Under the pieces are notes generated by a model, which saw only the letters and a list, made by a program, of their open reading frames with translations, ran no database searches and was not told where the DNA came from. DNA of 64,000 nt from JBBIMP01 sp037444305 (GTDB lineage: Bacteria > Acidobacteriota > UBA6911): positions 124,001 through 188,000 of the forward strand of contig JBBIMP010000011.1 in NCBI GenBank assembly GCA_037444305.1, written 5' to 3'. The translations under genes were made by a program, and so were the position numbers. Positions 8,517 through 20,024 of the stretch are shown in pieces; positions within the stretch are counted from its first letter, which is position 1; every line of letters starts with the position of its first letter.

Positions 8517-9530
8517 CTACGGCAGGCGCGGGGCGGCGCTGCGTGACCTTACCTTGGATCCCGGCCGGCTGCACTCGATGTTCAATTCCGCCGGCCGTTC
8601 CCGGCTGCCGGTCGACTGGAAGCCGAACGTGTAGAAAGTGCGGATGTGGTTGTGCAGTCGCCGCGTGAGGTCCTCCAGGTGGTCCCCGTAATTGGCCGTG
8701 AAAAAAGCTTCGCCGGCCGTGGTGTGCGCCAGTTCTCGCAAGGCGGCTTCGCTCAGCCGCGCGGGCATGTACCCCGGCAGGCTCTCCATCCGGGAGGCGA
8801 AGCTGACGACGAAAAGCTCTACATTGCTGGCGGAAAGCAGGTTCTTCAGCTGCGGCAGTCGGCCGGAAGTGCCGGTGTCCATCAGGTTGAGAAAGACGAT
8901 CAGCACGCGCCGCTTCTCGTGTCGCTGGTTCAGTGCCTGCACCGCCGAGAATATCCCGGCATAGAGGAAGGAGTCCGCAGGCCGCCTTCTCCCCTGCAGC
9001 TGCTGAATGGCCTGCTTGGCCGCGAAGCCATCGAGCGTGAATGCCATGGCCGTGCCGGCCCCCTGCTCGTATGCGCCCACCCAGATGGCCTGTCCGCGGA
9101 GCGTTTTGTCGATGAGCTCGTAGGCCAGGTTTCTGGCGTTCGAGGCGCCGGAAAACCTGAGAGTGCCCCGCCGCTCATCCTCCGGAAACTCCCCCAGGAA
9201 GGAGAGGTTGAAGAGCAGCGCGTAGGCGACCGGCAGCTGTGCCTTGGCCATGAACTCAATCGTGCGCGGTTCGCCGTTTTCGCGTATGGTCACCTCCCCC
9301 TCTTCCAGATCCTCGATATACAGGTGGTTGCGGTCGACGAAACTGGCGGTCACGTAAACGGGCGTGACCGACTGCGACGCCGAGGCGGCACCCCAGGCAA
9401 CGAGAAGCAAGGCTGCGGTTGCCGCCAGTAGGGGGCGGATTCCGGCCCGAGGGGCCTCAGGCGCGGTGGGCTGTGGGCTCGGGGAACAGGAGCGGATACA
9501 GGACGGTGGACTGCAGGAAGCGCCAGACAT
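8517..9530 (-). CDS. Secreted VWFA-related domain protein
   Basis: The sequence after a hydrophobic export segment (LLAATAALLLVAWGAASAS) reads PVYVTASFVDRNHLYIEDL and then IRENGEPRTIEFM. This is the layout of the VWFA-related proteins that are very common in Acidobacteria (a domain followed by a von Willebrand A fold). The MIDAS motif is not canonical. The start is uncertain: no ATG or GTG lies after the upstream gene's stop, so the most likely ATG is at 9530, inside the end of the radical SAM gene (74-base overlap). The protein is probably periplasmic or extracellular. Function unknown. Confidence 0.7.
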   Translation of the reverse strand: MSGASCSPPSCIRSCSPSPQPTAPEAPRAGIRPLLAATAALLLVAWGAASASQSVTPVYVTASFVDRNHLYIEDLEEGEVTIRENGEPRTIEFMAKAQLPVAYALLFNLSFLGEFPEDERRGTLRFSGASNARNLAYELIDKTLRGQAIWVGAYEQGAGTAMAFTLDGFAAKQAIQQLQGRRRPADSFLYAGIFSAVQALNQRHEKRRVLIVFLNLMDTGTSGRLPQLKNLLSASNVELFVVSFASRMESLPGYMPARLSEAALRELAHTTAGEAFFTANYGDHLEDLTRRLHNHIRTFYTFGFQSTGSRERPAELNIECSRPGSKVRSRSAAPRLP

Positions 9531-10803
9531 ACCGCGGCCTGAGGTGGTAAGAGACATAAGCGTACTCCCGTAGGGCGTGCAGCTGGTCCGGGCTGATCTC
9601 GGGATGACGGTACACGCTGGTCCACCCGTTGAAGTGCTCCCAGTTCGTGTCGAATATGCGGTGCCTGACATTTTCGTAGAACTCGGTTCCCGGGTAAGGA
9701 GTCGTAACGGTGAACTGGATCGCGAAGGTGTTCAGCTTCTTCGCATAACGGATGGTCTCGCGTATGTTCGCCACCGTATCGTTGGGCAGTCCGAAAGTAT
9801 AGTTCGCGATCACGCGGACACCCAGCCTGTGGCAGTGCCGGATCACCTCTTCCTGGTGAGGCTTGGGCGTGGCCTTTCGCAGGTTGCCCTGAAGCATCCT
9901 CTCATTGGAGGATTCTACACCCACCTCCACGCTGCGCAACCCGGACCGGTGGAGCAGGTCGAGCAGGGGCTTGTCGAGACGGTCCGTCCGGGCCTCCATG
10001 CTCCAGCGAATGTCGACATTGCAGCTGAGCAGCAGCTCCGCGAACGCCCGCGCGCGTTCGGGATCGAAGGTGAAATTGGGATCGCGGAAGGAGATTCCCC
10101 GGATGCCGTAGCGGTCGACCAGGTGCCGGATTTCCTCGACGATGCTGTCCGGGGACCGGAACCGGTACCTGGAGTTCACCAGGTACGGGCAGTAGTTGCA
10201 GGTGTATGGGCATCCCCTGCTGCCCAGCAGCGGCAGCGTGGCTCCCCGGTTGGTGATGATGTGGTAGCGGAACCGCGAGATGTCGAATTGCTCCCAGGAG
10301 GGAAAGGGCAGTGCGTCCAGATCCTCCACGAAGCCCGCGGAGACTATGCCCTCGGGTATGTCGCCGCGTCCCAGGCGGGGCGCGAGGTTTTCAATCTCCC
10401 CCTTTACGAGGAAATCGGCGGCGCCGGAGAAGAACTCGGGCACGGCGGCGGCGAATGTGCCGAAAAAGCCGACTTTGGCGCCATAGCGTCGTTTCGCTTC
10501 CTCGCCGATCGCGCGCTCGAAACGGCAGTCGACGATGGAAGAGGCAATGAGATACAGATCCGCGGGGACGAGCTGGCTGGCGCGGCGGATGTCCAGGACG
10601 CGGACCTCCGCTCCCTCTGCCGCCAGGATCGCGTCGAGGTATGCCAAGCTGATGTTGGGGATGGCTGCGATTCTGCGCTTCGCAATCTCCAGCAGTCTGG
10701 CGAAGGGCGAACTGCCGACCGTAAAGACCGTGCCGAATCCACCGGCCACATCCTTGAGCGTGCAATTCTTCTGGCGGCTTGCGCCGACCACTGCGATCTT
10801 CAT
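9457..10803 (-). CDS. B12-binding-domain radical SAM protein
   Basis: 448 residues. The start at 10803 (MKIAVVGASRQ) has GGAG five bases upstream. The N-terminal 150 residues resemble a cobalamin-binding Rossmann domain, although the canonical DxHxxG signature is not evident. Residues 198-205 carry CPYTCNYC (C198, C202, C205), the radical SAM cluster motif, in the context typical of the BchE/anaerobic cyclase-like group (VGVESSNERML, YTFGLPNDT). Such enzymes methylate or cyclise unactivated carbons, often in lipid or cofactor pathways. The substrate is unknown. The next gene overlaps its 3' end. Confidence 0.85.
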   Translation of the reverse strand: MKIAVVGASRQKNCTLKDVAGGFGTVFTVGSSPFARLLEIAKRRIAAIPNISLAYLDAILAAEGAEVRVLDIRRASQLVPADLYLIASSIVDCRFERAIGEEAKRRYGAKVGFFGTFAAAVPEFFSGAADFLVKGEIENLAPRLGRGDIPEGIVSAGFVEDLDALPFPSWEQFDISRFRYHIITNRGATLPLLGSRGCPYTCNYCPYLVNSRYRFRSPDSIVEEIRHLVDRYGIRGISFRDPNFTFDPERARAFAELLLSCNVDIRWSMEARTDRLDKPLLDLLHRSGLRSVEVGVESSNERMLQGNLRKATPKPHQEEVIRHCHRLGVRVIANYTFGLPNDTVANIRETIRYAKKLNTFAIQFTVTTPYPGTEFYENVRHRIFDTNWEHFNGWTSVYRHPEISPDQLHALREYAYVSYHLRPRYVWRFLQSTVLYPLLFPEPTAHRA

Positions 10804-11081
10804 GGGACTCCGGCGGTTTGGCAAACCGCTCGAATGCAAACACCGCGAGCGCACGGCGATGCCCGCGGGCGAAAACCGGCCACGCAAGCTCCCCCAATGA
10901 GCGAGAGAAGAAATGCGATTATAGCAACTGGGCACCGGATTACAAGCTTCTCACACAGGTGCGGGCGAGTGTGTTCGGCGGCCGCCGGTTCGAGGCCGTC
11001 GAGAGGGGCTGCAGCATCCGGAATTGGGCACGAGCCGGGGCGGGCGCTCCTCCCGGTTGCGGCTCGCGGCTGCAAATTTGG
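10804..11081. other. Intergenic region between divergent radical SAM and lepB genes
   Basis: About 360 bases separate the two divergent starts. Apart from the lepB promoter on the right and the ribosome site of the radical SAM gene on the left, I see no gene, repeat or clear hairpin here. Confidence 0.5.
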
Positions 11082-11110
11082 TTGTGTTTTTGCAAACCCT
11101 CTGCTAATTT
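11082..11110 (+). promoter_or_regulatory. Sigma-70-type promoter for lepB
   Basis: TTGTGT at 11082-11087 and TAATTT at 11105-11110 are separated by exactly 17 bases, with TG in the extended -10 position. The stretch is distinctly AT-rich against its surroundings and lies 55 bases upstream of the lepB start. Confidence 0.5.
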
Positions 11111-11164
11111 TTGCTGCGGTCCGCCTACGGCCGCCAGAGAGCGTCGCTTTGGACTAAGGAAGGA

Positions 11165-11749
11165 ATGGAAGAAAGAATCTCCTCGTCGCGCGAAGCCCTT
11201 GCCGCACAGGGAGAGGTGCTCCCGCCAAGCCCAAGTTTCCTCGGTCACTTGAAGGTCTGGCTCCGTGATATCGCCATGGCCTGCGCCATGGCAGTCTTCA
11301 TCGTCGTTTTCGTCGTACAACCCGTAAAGGTCGAAGGCAACAGCATGGTTCCGCTCCTGCAGGATCAGGAGCGCATTTTCGTCAATCGCTTCATATACCG
11401 CTTTTCCGATATTACCAGGGGGGACATCGTCGTTTTCTGGTATCCGCGCGACCGGCGAAAGTCCTTCATCAAACGGGTGGTTGGCCTGCCCGGCGATCAG
11501 GTGGAGATCAGGCGCGGAGCGGTGATTGTGAACGGCGAGAAGATCGTGGAATCCTATGTCAGGAAGGAGTACAGGGATTTTTCGTCCTTCCGGCGCGTTG
11601 TGGTTCCGGGCGGCCACTACTTTGTACTGGGCGACCATCGCAACTCCAGCAACGACAGCCGTAATTGGGGTTTCGTGCCCGCCGCCAACATTTACGGGAA
11701 AGCGATTTTCTCCTATTGGCCCGTGGAGCGGTTCGGGCCGGTGCACTGA
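11165..11749 (+). CDS. lepB: Signal peptidase I
   Basis: 194 residues. The ATG at 11165 follows AAGGAAGGA. One membrane helix (about 36-52) anchors the protein in the inner membrane. Catalytic serine S60 lies in VEGNSMVP and the general base K103 in SFIKRVVGLPGD; the later box GDHRNSSNDSRNWGFV is also diagnostic of the family. The enzyme removes signal peptides from exported proteins, which are plentiful in this window. It has its own promoter and is followed by a GC-rich hairpin before carA. Confidence 0.96.
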   Translation: MEERISSSREALAAQGEVLPPSPSFLGHLKVWLRDIAMACAMAVFIVVFVVQPVKVEGNSMVPLLQDQERIFVNRFIYRFSDITRGDIVVFWYPRDRRKSFIKRVVGLPGDQVEIRRGAVIVNGEKIVESYVRKEYRDFSSFRRVVVPGGHYFVLGDHRNSSNDSRNWGFVPAANIYGKAIFSYWPVERFGPVH

Positions 11750-11777
11750 CGACAAAGCCTGATTCTCCTAGCGTGTT

Positions 11778-11802
11778 CCCGGGAGAGCGTGAGTCGCCCG
11801 GG
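11778..11802 (+). terminator. Possible terminator hairpin after lepB
   Basis: Two CCCGGG blocks (11778-11783 and 11797-11802) can pair around a 13-base loop and are followed by ATTAAATTA. The run is not pure T, so the call is weak; the site lies between lepB and carA. Confidence 0.3.
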
Positions 11803-11855
11803 ATTAAATTATCACTTTCGGGCGCCAGACCGTCCGAATTCCAGCAAAGAGGAAG

Positions 11856-12956
11856 ATGAGAGCCATACTCGCCCTTGAGGACGGAAGTGCATTCGAAGGA
11901 AGGGCATTCGGGGCGGCCGGCGAGGCCGTCGGCGAAGTCGTGTTCAACACGTCGATGGCCGGCTACCAGGAGATCCTCACCGATCCCTCCTACGCCGGCC
12001 AGATCGTCGTCATGACCTGCCCCCACATCGGCAACTACGGCACGAATCCCGAGGACGAGGAGGCGGCCAGGCCCTTTCTCACCGGCTTTGTGGCGCGCCA
12101 GTTCAGCCCGGTGCACTCCAACTGGAGGGCGGACGAGTCCCTGGGGAGCTACCTCGAGAGGCACGGGATCGTATCCATCCAGGAGGTGGACACGAGGGCC
12201 ATTGTCCGCCACATACGCCGGCACGGAGCCATGCGCGGGGTGATCGATTCGGCCTCGCCCGATCGGTCGCGGCAGGTCGCCCGTGCGCGTGAGATCCCCG
12301 CAATGCTGGGGTGCAATCTGGCCGCCGGCGTGAGTTGCCGGGAGGCCTATGCCCACCCCGCCCCCTCCGACGTGTTCGATTTCCATCCGTTCAAGGTGGT
12401 GGCCTACGACTTCGGGATCAAGCGCAACATCCTCGAAAACCTGCGCAGAGTGGGCTGCGCGGTGACGGTCGTGCCGCTGCCGACGAGCGCGGAAGATGTG
12501 CTTGCCCTCAAACCGGACGGTGTCCTGCTGTCCAACGGGCCCGGAGATCCGGAACCGCTGGAGCTCGCCATCGGCAACATCCGGCGCCTGCTGGGGAAGG
12601 TCCCCGTCTTCGGCATCTGCCTCGGCCACCAGCTCATGGGCCTGGCCCTCGGGGGCAAGACCTTCAAGCTCAAATTCGGCCACCGGGGCGGGAATCATCC
12701 CGTCAAGAATCTCGACTCGGGGCGGGTGGAGATCACGGCGCAGAATCACGGCTTTGCCGTTGATCCCGACTCGCTCGGCGGGCGGGACACGGAGCTGACC
12801 CATGTCAACCTGAACGACGGGACGCTGGAAGGACTCCGTCACAGGTCGCTGCCTGCCTTTTCCGTGCAGTATCACCCGGAGGCCTCCCCCGGCCCGCACG
12901 ACTCCCATTACCTGTTTGAAGATTTCAAGCGGCTCATGGCCGAATTCCGAAGGTGA
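11856..12956 (+). CDS. carA: Carbamoyl-phosphate synthase small (glutaminase) subunit
   Basis: 366 residues, normal length. The N-terminal CarA domain starts MRAILALEDGSAFEG. The class I glutamine amidotransferase domain follows (about 180-366), with nucleophile C255 in FGICLGHQ and the His/Glu pair in QYHPEASPGPHDS. It hydrolyses glutamine and channels ammonia to CarB for carbamoyl phosphate, used in pyrimidine and arginine synthesis. carB starts three bases after the stop codon, so the two are one operon. Confidence 0.97.
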   Translation: MRAILALEDGSAFEGRAFGAAGEAVGEVVFNTSMAGYQEILTDPSYAGQIVVMTCPHIGNYGTNPEDEEAARPFLTGFVARQFSPVHSNWRADESLGSYLERHGIVSIQEVDTRAIVRHIRRHGAMRGVIDSASPDRSRQVARAREIPAMLGCNLAAGVSCREAYAHPAPSDVFDFHPFKVVAYDFGIKRNILENLRRVGCAVTVVPLPTSAEDVLALKPDGVLLSNGPGDPEPLELAIGNIRRLLGKVPVFGICLGHQLMGLALGGKTFKLKFGHRGGNHPVKNLDSGRVEITAQNHGFAVDPDSLGGRDTELTHVNLNDGTLEGLRHRSLPAFSVQYHPEASPGPHDSHYLFEDFKRLMAEFRR

Positions 12957-12959
12957 TCC

Positions 12960-16196
<3,237 letters not shown>

Positions 16197-16210
16197 GGCG
16201 GCCGGTGCCT

Positions 16211-16648
16211 TCAGGAGCCAGGCTCGGAAGGGGTTTTCTTGCCCTCGGTGCCGGGCTTGCCGGGCATACCCAGGGAGGGGAACAGGTCGAACACCTGGTT
16301 GTTCTCGATCAGCTTGATGCCTTCCGTGTGCAGGCGAACGAAGTGCGTGCAGTATTTCCTGCTGGAGCCGCCGAGGCAGTGATCCACGCAGAACAGGTCC
16401 GTGTCGGTGCAGTTGACGCACTCCCCCAGCGAGACGCACACCTTGGGAACCGTGATCCTGCAGGAACAGCAGATCGTGAACAGGTTTTCGCTTTCGACGT
16501 AATGCGGGCATTCCTCGAGGGCGGTGTTGTTTTCGATGAATCCGTAAACCTTGCAGCCCATGAAGATATGCGGGGAGCCGGCCCTGTCCGCCTCTATCTG
16601 CTCGAGGCTCTCGTCCAGCCAATTGATGCAATTCCTGCAGTTGATCAT
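16211..16648 (-). CDS. Orphan cysteine-rich protein of the yvcK operon
   Basis: 145 residues with 13 cysteines among the first 100: positions 4, 7, 32, 47, 60, 61, 63, 71, 77, 80, 87, 91 and 100. The arrangement starts as a CxxC knuckle and continues with CCxC, CxxC and Cx3C groups plus several histidines, which suggests zinc or Fe-S binding. The last 35 residues are polar and low-complexity. There is no signal peptide or membrane helix, so it is probably cytoplasmic. I do not recognise the family. Its start lies immediately after the stop codon of the GlmU-like gene, so it is the last gene of the TPR-yvcK-glmU operon and is likely translationally coupled. Confidence 0.7.
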   Translation of the reverse strand: MINCRNCINWLDESLEQIEADRAGSPHIFMGCKVYGFIENNTALEECPHYVESENLFTICCSCRITVPKVCVSLGECVNCTDTDLFCVDHCLGGSSRKYCTHFVRLHTEGIKLIENNQVFDLFPSLGMPGKPGTEGKKTPSEPGS

Positions 16649-17899
16649 CTAATTCTTCCTTCTCAGGCGGCGAGCCCATCCCTCCTTGATGGTCTGCCGG
16701 CTTCTGGCGACGGCCAACGCGCCCTCCGGGACATCCTTGGTGATGCAGCTGCCCGCTGCCACGTAAGCCTCGCGTCCGATGCGGACCGGGGCCACCAGCT
16801 GGGAATCGGTGCCGATGAAGGCGCCGTCCTCGATGATCGTAACATGTTTGCGCGCGCCGTCATAATTGCAGGTGATGGTGCCGGCGCCGATGTTGACGTT
16901 CTTGCCGATCACCGCGTCGCCGAGGTAGGCCAGGTGGGCGGCCTTGGTGCCGTCGCCGAGAGCGGTTCTTTTCAGTTCCACGAAATTCCCTACGCGGCAG
17001 GAAGCGCCCACGCGGGCGCCGTCGCGCAGATGGGCGAACGGGCCCACCACCGAGTTGTCGCCGACGCTCGAATCCGTGATCAGGCAGGAATCCAGAATCC
17101 GCGCGCCCCTGCCGATCGTGGAGCAGGAAAGGCGTGAGCCGGAGTAAATCACGCTGCCGGCTTGCACCTGCGTGGGTCCCTCGAGTGCGACCAGGGGGAG
17201 AATCACGGCTCCCGCTTCGACGCGGGCGTCGAGATCGATGAAGGCCAGGCCGGGCTCGGCGATCTGCACGCCGGCGGCCATCAATTCCCTGCATTTGCGG
17301 AGCCTGAGCAGCCTGCAGGCATCCGCCACGTCCTCCTCGGAGGCCAGCGGGCGCAATACTTCGGCGTCCTCCGGCAGGAAAATCTCGAATTCCCCGGCCG
17401 GCGGCCAGCCGCCGGCGAAAAGGCCTGTGAGCGTTAGAGGCGTTGCCTGGTCCCGAAGGCGGTTATCCTCAAGAACCTCCAGGAACCGGGATCCGGCAAA
17501 ACAGCAGAGGGATGGCGGCACTCCTTCGACCGGGCGGCCGGCGATGGTCAACCGGGCTTTGGTCCTCCGGTGGTGGGCAAGTACTGCCTTGATGCACTCT
17601 TCATCGATCCGGGGGGCGTCCGCGGCGAGAGCGACGACGTCATCCGCCGACGCGGCCCGCCCGGCAGCCGCGCGCGCGCCGTCGGCGCCGACAAACTGGA
17701 CCGGCTCGTCGCGCAGCGAATCCTGGAGGGCCTCAGGATCAGGGCCGACCGCCACGAGGACGGCAGCCGGCGATGCTCTTCGAGCGGCGCGGCAGACAAT
17801 CCGGATCGCCGGCAATCCGCACAGCCGGCGCAGGACAAATCCGGATGCTTCCCCGTGGCGGATTTCCATGGGCAGGATAAGTATCAGCGTGCTGCTCAT
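16649..17899 (-). CDS. glmU: GlmU-like protein: intact acetyltransferase, degenerate uridyltransferase domain
   Basis: 416 residues; the ATG at 17899 overlaps the stop of yvcK (ATGA). The C-terminal left-handed beta-helix (about 215-416) matches GlmU closely, with KAAHLAYLGDAVIG containing the catalytic histidine and NVNIGAGTITCNYDG. It should acetylate glucosamine-1-phosphate. The N-terminal 200 residues correspond to the pyrophosphorylase domain but lack the LAAGxGTRM loop and the QLGTGHA motif; only an aspartate in AADAPRID may correspond to the metal ligand. UTP-dependent UDP-GlcNAc synthesis by this protein is therefore doubtful. Its partner YvcK binds UDP-GlcNAc in other bacteria. Confidence 0.82.
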   Translation of the reverse strand: MSSTLILILPMEIRHGEASGFVLRRLCGLPAIRIVCRAARRASPAAVLVAVGPDPEALQDSLRDEPVQFVGADGARAAAGRAASADDVVALAADAPRIDEECIKAVLAHHRRTKARLTIAGRPVEGVPPSLCCFAGSRFLEVLEDNRLRDQATPLTLTGLFAGGWPPAGEFEIFLPEDAEVLRPLASEEDVADACRLLRLRKCRELMAAGVQIAEPGLAFIDLDARVEAGAVILPLVALEGPTQVQAGSVIYSGSRLSCSTIGRGARILDSCLITDSSVGDNSVVGPFAHLRDGARVGASCRVGNFVELKRTALGDGTKAAHLAYLGDAVIGKNVNIGAGTITCNYDGARKHVTIIEDGAFIGTDSQLVAPVRIGREAYVAAGSCITKDVPEGALAVARSRQTIKEGWARRLRRKN

Positions 17900-18948
17900 G
17901 CGGTGGCCTTCCCCCCTTCTTTCACGCGGCCGCTCAACCGGTACCACTTGAGATATGCGAGCTGAATTGCGTCGGCCAGGCTATCGGGCTCGTGCCGCAC
18001 CACCCGGCCGGGGGCCAGCAGCGGATATTCCAGGACCAGGTAGCCCGATTGCCTCAGCCGGGCGGCGTTTCTTGCCACAGGCACTGCGCCTTCGCGCCTG
18101 TAGCGCTTGAGCACGGCTCTGGGAACCGGCGTGGAGTTCAGAATAACCGCGTCGATGAATTCCAGGCCGGCATGATTTCGCATGGCCTCCAGATGATCAA
18201 GGGTGTTGAAACCGGCCGTTTCGCCCGGCTGGGTCATGAGATTGCCGACGTAAACTTTCATGGCCGGGGATTTCTTCAGGGCCCGCGCGAGCCCCTTGAC
18301 GAGGAGGTTCGGTATCAGGCTGGTAAACAGCGAGCCCGGGCCCAGGGTCACGATGTCGGCCTCCCGGATTGCCTCCAGAACAGCCGGTACCGGCCTGCAT
18401 TTGCTGGGCGTCAGGCCGACTCGGAGAATGCGGTCGGCGCTGCGGGAGATGGTGGATTCACCCCGCACTCGTCCGCCGCCGGCAGTCACGGCCTCCAAAT
18501 GCACGTCGTGCAGCGTGGAAGGGTAGATCCTCCCGCGGATTGCCAGCACGTCCGAACTCACCCTGATGGCCCGGAGGAAATCCCCCGTCACGGCAGTCAA
18601 CGCGGTCAGAAAGAGGTTGCCGAAACTGTGATCCCGCAGGTCGCCTGAACCCGCAAAGCGAAACTGGAAGAGATCTGCGAGCAGCGATTCGTCCGTCGCC
18701 AGGGCGACCATGCAGTTCCGGATATCACCCGGCGGCAGAACCTTCAGTTCATTCCTGAGCCGGCCGGAACTGCCCCCGTCGTCGGTCACCGTCACTACAG
18801 CCGTGAGATTCGATATCCAGGGTTCCCTTACCGGGGGTTCCAGCACCGGGGGTTCCAGGAGCCTGTGCTTGAGGCCGCGCAGAAGGCAGGACAAGCCGGT
18901 GCCGCCCCCGAGGGAAACAACCTTCAGCAGCTTATCGGAAAATATCAT
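17896..18948 (-). CDS. yvcK: YvcK/GlmR family UDP-GlcNAc-binding protein
   Basis: 350 residues. The N-terminus KVVSLGGGTGLSCLLRGLK, the block VTDDGGSSGRLR, LPPGDIRNCMVAL and DHSFGNLFLTAL are hallmark YvcK/CofD-fold motifs. In Bacillus and mycobacteria this cytoplasmic protein binds UDP-N-acetylglucosamine and steers carbon into cell-wall precursors. A small in-frame duplication gives LEPPVLEPPVREP near residue 32, an insertion with a matching short DNA repeat. It starts two bases after the TPR gene and overlaps the GlmU-like gene by four bases, which ties YvcK physically to amino-sugar activation. Confidence 0.93.
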   Translation of the reverse strand: MIFSDKLLKVVSLGGGTGLSCLLRGLKHRLLEPPVLEPPVREPWISNLTAVVTVTDDGGSSGRLRNELKVLPPGDIRNCMVALATDESLLADLFQFRFAGSGDLRDHSFGNLFLTALTAVTGDFLRAIRVSSDVLAIRGRIYPSTLHDVHLEAVTAGGGRVRGESTISRSADRILRVGLTPSKCRPVPAVLEAIREADIVTLGPGSLFTSLIPNLLVKGLARALKKSPAMKVYVGNLMTQPGETAGFNTLDHLEAMRNHAGLEFIDAVILNSTPVPRAVLKRYRREGAVPVARNAARLRQSGYLVLEYPLLAPGRVVRHEPDSLADAIQLAYLKWYRLSGRVKEGGKATA

Positions 18949-18950
18949 CT

Positions 18951-19784
18951 TCAGGGCTCGCCGCTCTCAATCGGATTCATACCAACCAGATCGGCAAAGT
19001 CCCTGTTGTTGTGCAGAGATGAGAAATCGCTTTCGTTCTTGGCATAGATGCGGTTGTCCGAATTGAGCTCTATGGCGCGCTTCAGACTTCCGATCGCCTC
19101 CGGGATGCTCCCCTTCCGGGCGAACGAGGCAGCGATCGAATAGTGCACGAAATCAGCTTCCGGCTGCTTCGCGAGCAGGTCGCGGAAGAGGCCAATGGCC
19201 TTGTCATAGGCGCCGCGGTTGTGCTCCATTATGGCGAGACTGTAAACCTGGTCGGAACTGGCCGGAGCCTTTCGCGGCTTTCGGCTTTCGCGTTCGCATA
19301 TGCTTTGGTACCTGCGCGCGGAGGCCACGATCTCGGGTTCGCCCGGGTAGTTTTCAATAAGGGCTTCGAATTCAGCGTTGGCTTTGGAAAAATCCCTCTG
19401 GTGAATGAATTTGATGGCCTTTTCTAGCTGGCCGAGAGCCGCCTGCGTTCTCTTGGATTCGCTCAGCAGGCGAGGCGGTTGTTCGGGCTCGGGCGCAGCT
19501 TCCTCGAGCACCAGGCGCTTGATTTCCTCCACAGCCATTTTCTTCTTACCCTTTGTGGGGACCTTTGCGGTCTTTGTGACCCTCTTCATTCCCTTCGCAG
19601 TCGCCGCAGCCCGTTTTTTTGCCTTTGCGGCGGTGGTCGGTTTGGCCGCCGGCTTTCTGGCGGAAGCCGGCCCGGACTTCGGCTTTGCCCGGGATCTTTC
19701 CGTGCCTTCAGTCTTGGCCTTCGAGGATGAAACCTTTCGAGCCTTTTCCTTCTTCTTTTTTTTGCCAGCCGAAGCCTTCGCCAT
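18951..19784 (-). CDS. TPR protein with Lys/Ala-rich histone H1-like N-terminus
   Basis: 277 residues. The first 85 are almost only lysine, alanine, serine, threonine, proline and arginine, in repeats such as AAKPTTAAKAKKRAA, like bacterial histone H1-like tails, and are probably disordered and able to bind nucleic acid. The remainder has tetratricopeptide-like helices (about 115-150 and 180-250, for example AIGLFRDLLAKQPEADFVHYSIA). There is no signal peptide. A -10-like TATAAT lies on this strand at 19815-19820, about 30 bases upstream, without a convincing -35. It heads the yvcK operon with a two-base gap. The specific role is unknown. Confidence 0.8.
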   Translation of the reverse strand: MAKASAGKKKKKEKARKVSSSKAKTEGTERSRAKPKSGPASARKPAAKPTTAAKAKKRAAATAKGMKRVTKTAKVPTKGKKKMAVEEIKRLVLEEAAPEPEQPPRLLSESKRTQAALGQLEKAIKFIHQRDFSKANAEFEALIENYPGEPEIVASARRYQSICERESRKPRKAPASSDQVYSLAIMEHNRGAYDKAIGLFRDLLAKQPEADFVHYSIAASFARKGSIPEAIGSLKRAIELNSDNRIYAKNESDFSSLHNNRDFADLVGMNPIESGEP

Positions 19785-20024
19785 AAGCTAGCCCCTAAAT
19801 ATAATTAAATCAGTATTATACGGCTCGCCCGATAGCGTGCCCTCAATTTGAGAGTTATTATTAGGAGAAATCGGCCGATAAGTCAAGCGTCTGGGGTCTT
19901 AGCCGTGTCGGAGCTCTGCGGGTGGGTGGCGCGCGCGAGCTCAGGGGACCGCCGGGGCGTGGCTGTCCACGCTTTGGCGCTCCGCCGGCTTTCGGCCGGC
20001 AGAAGACCTGATGGGAGACGGCTG

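Noticed and set aside
19848..20024. N-terminal extension of mglB
   Set aside because: The 59 added residues are arginine-rich and unlike any MglB; a TTG with a good ribosome site gives a normal N-terminus.
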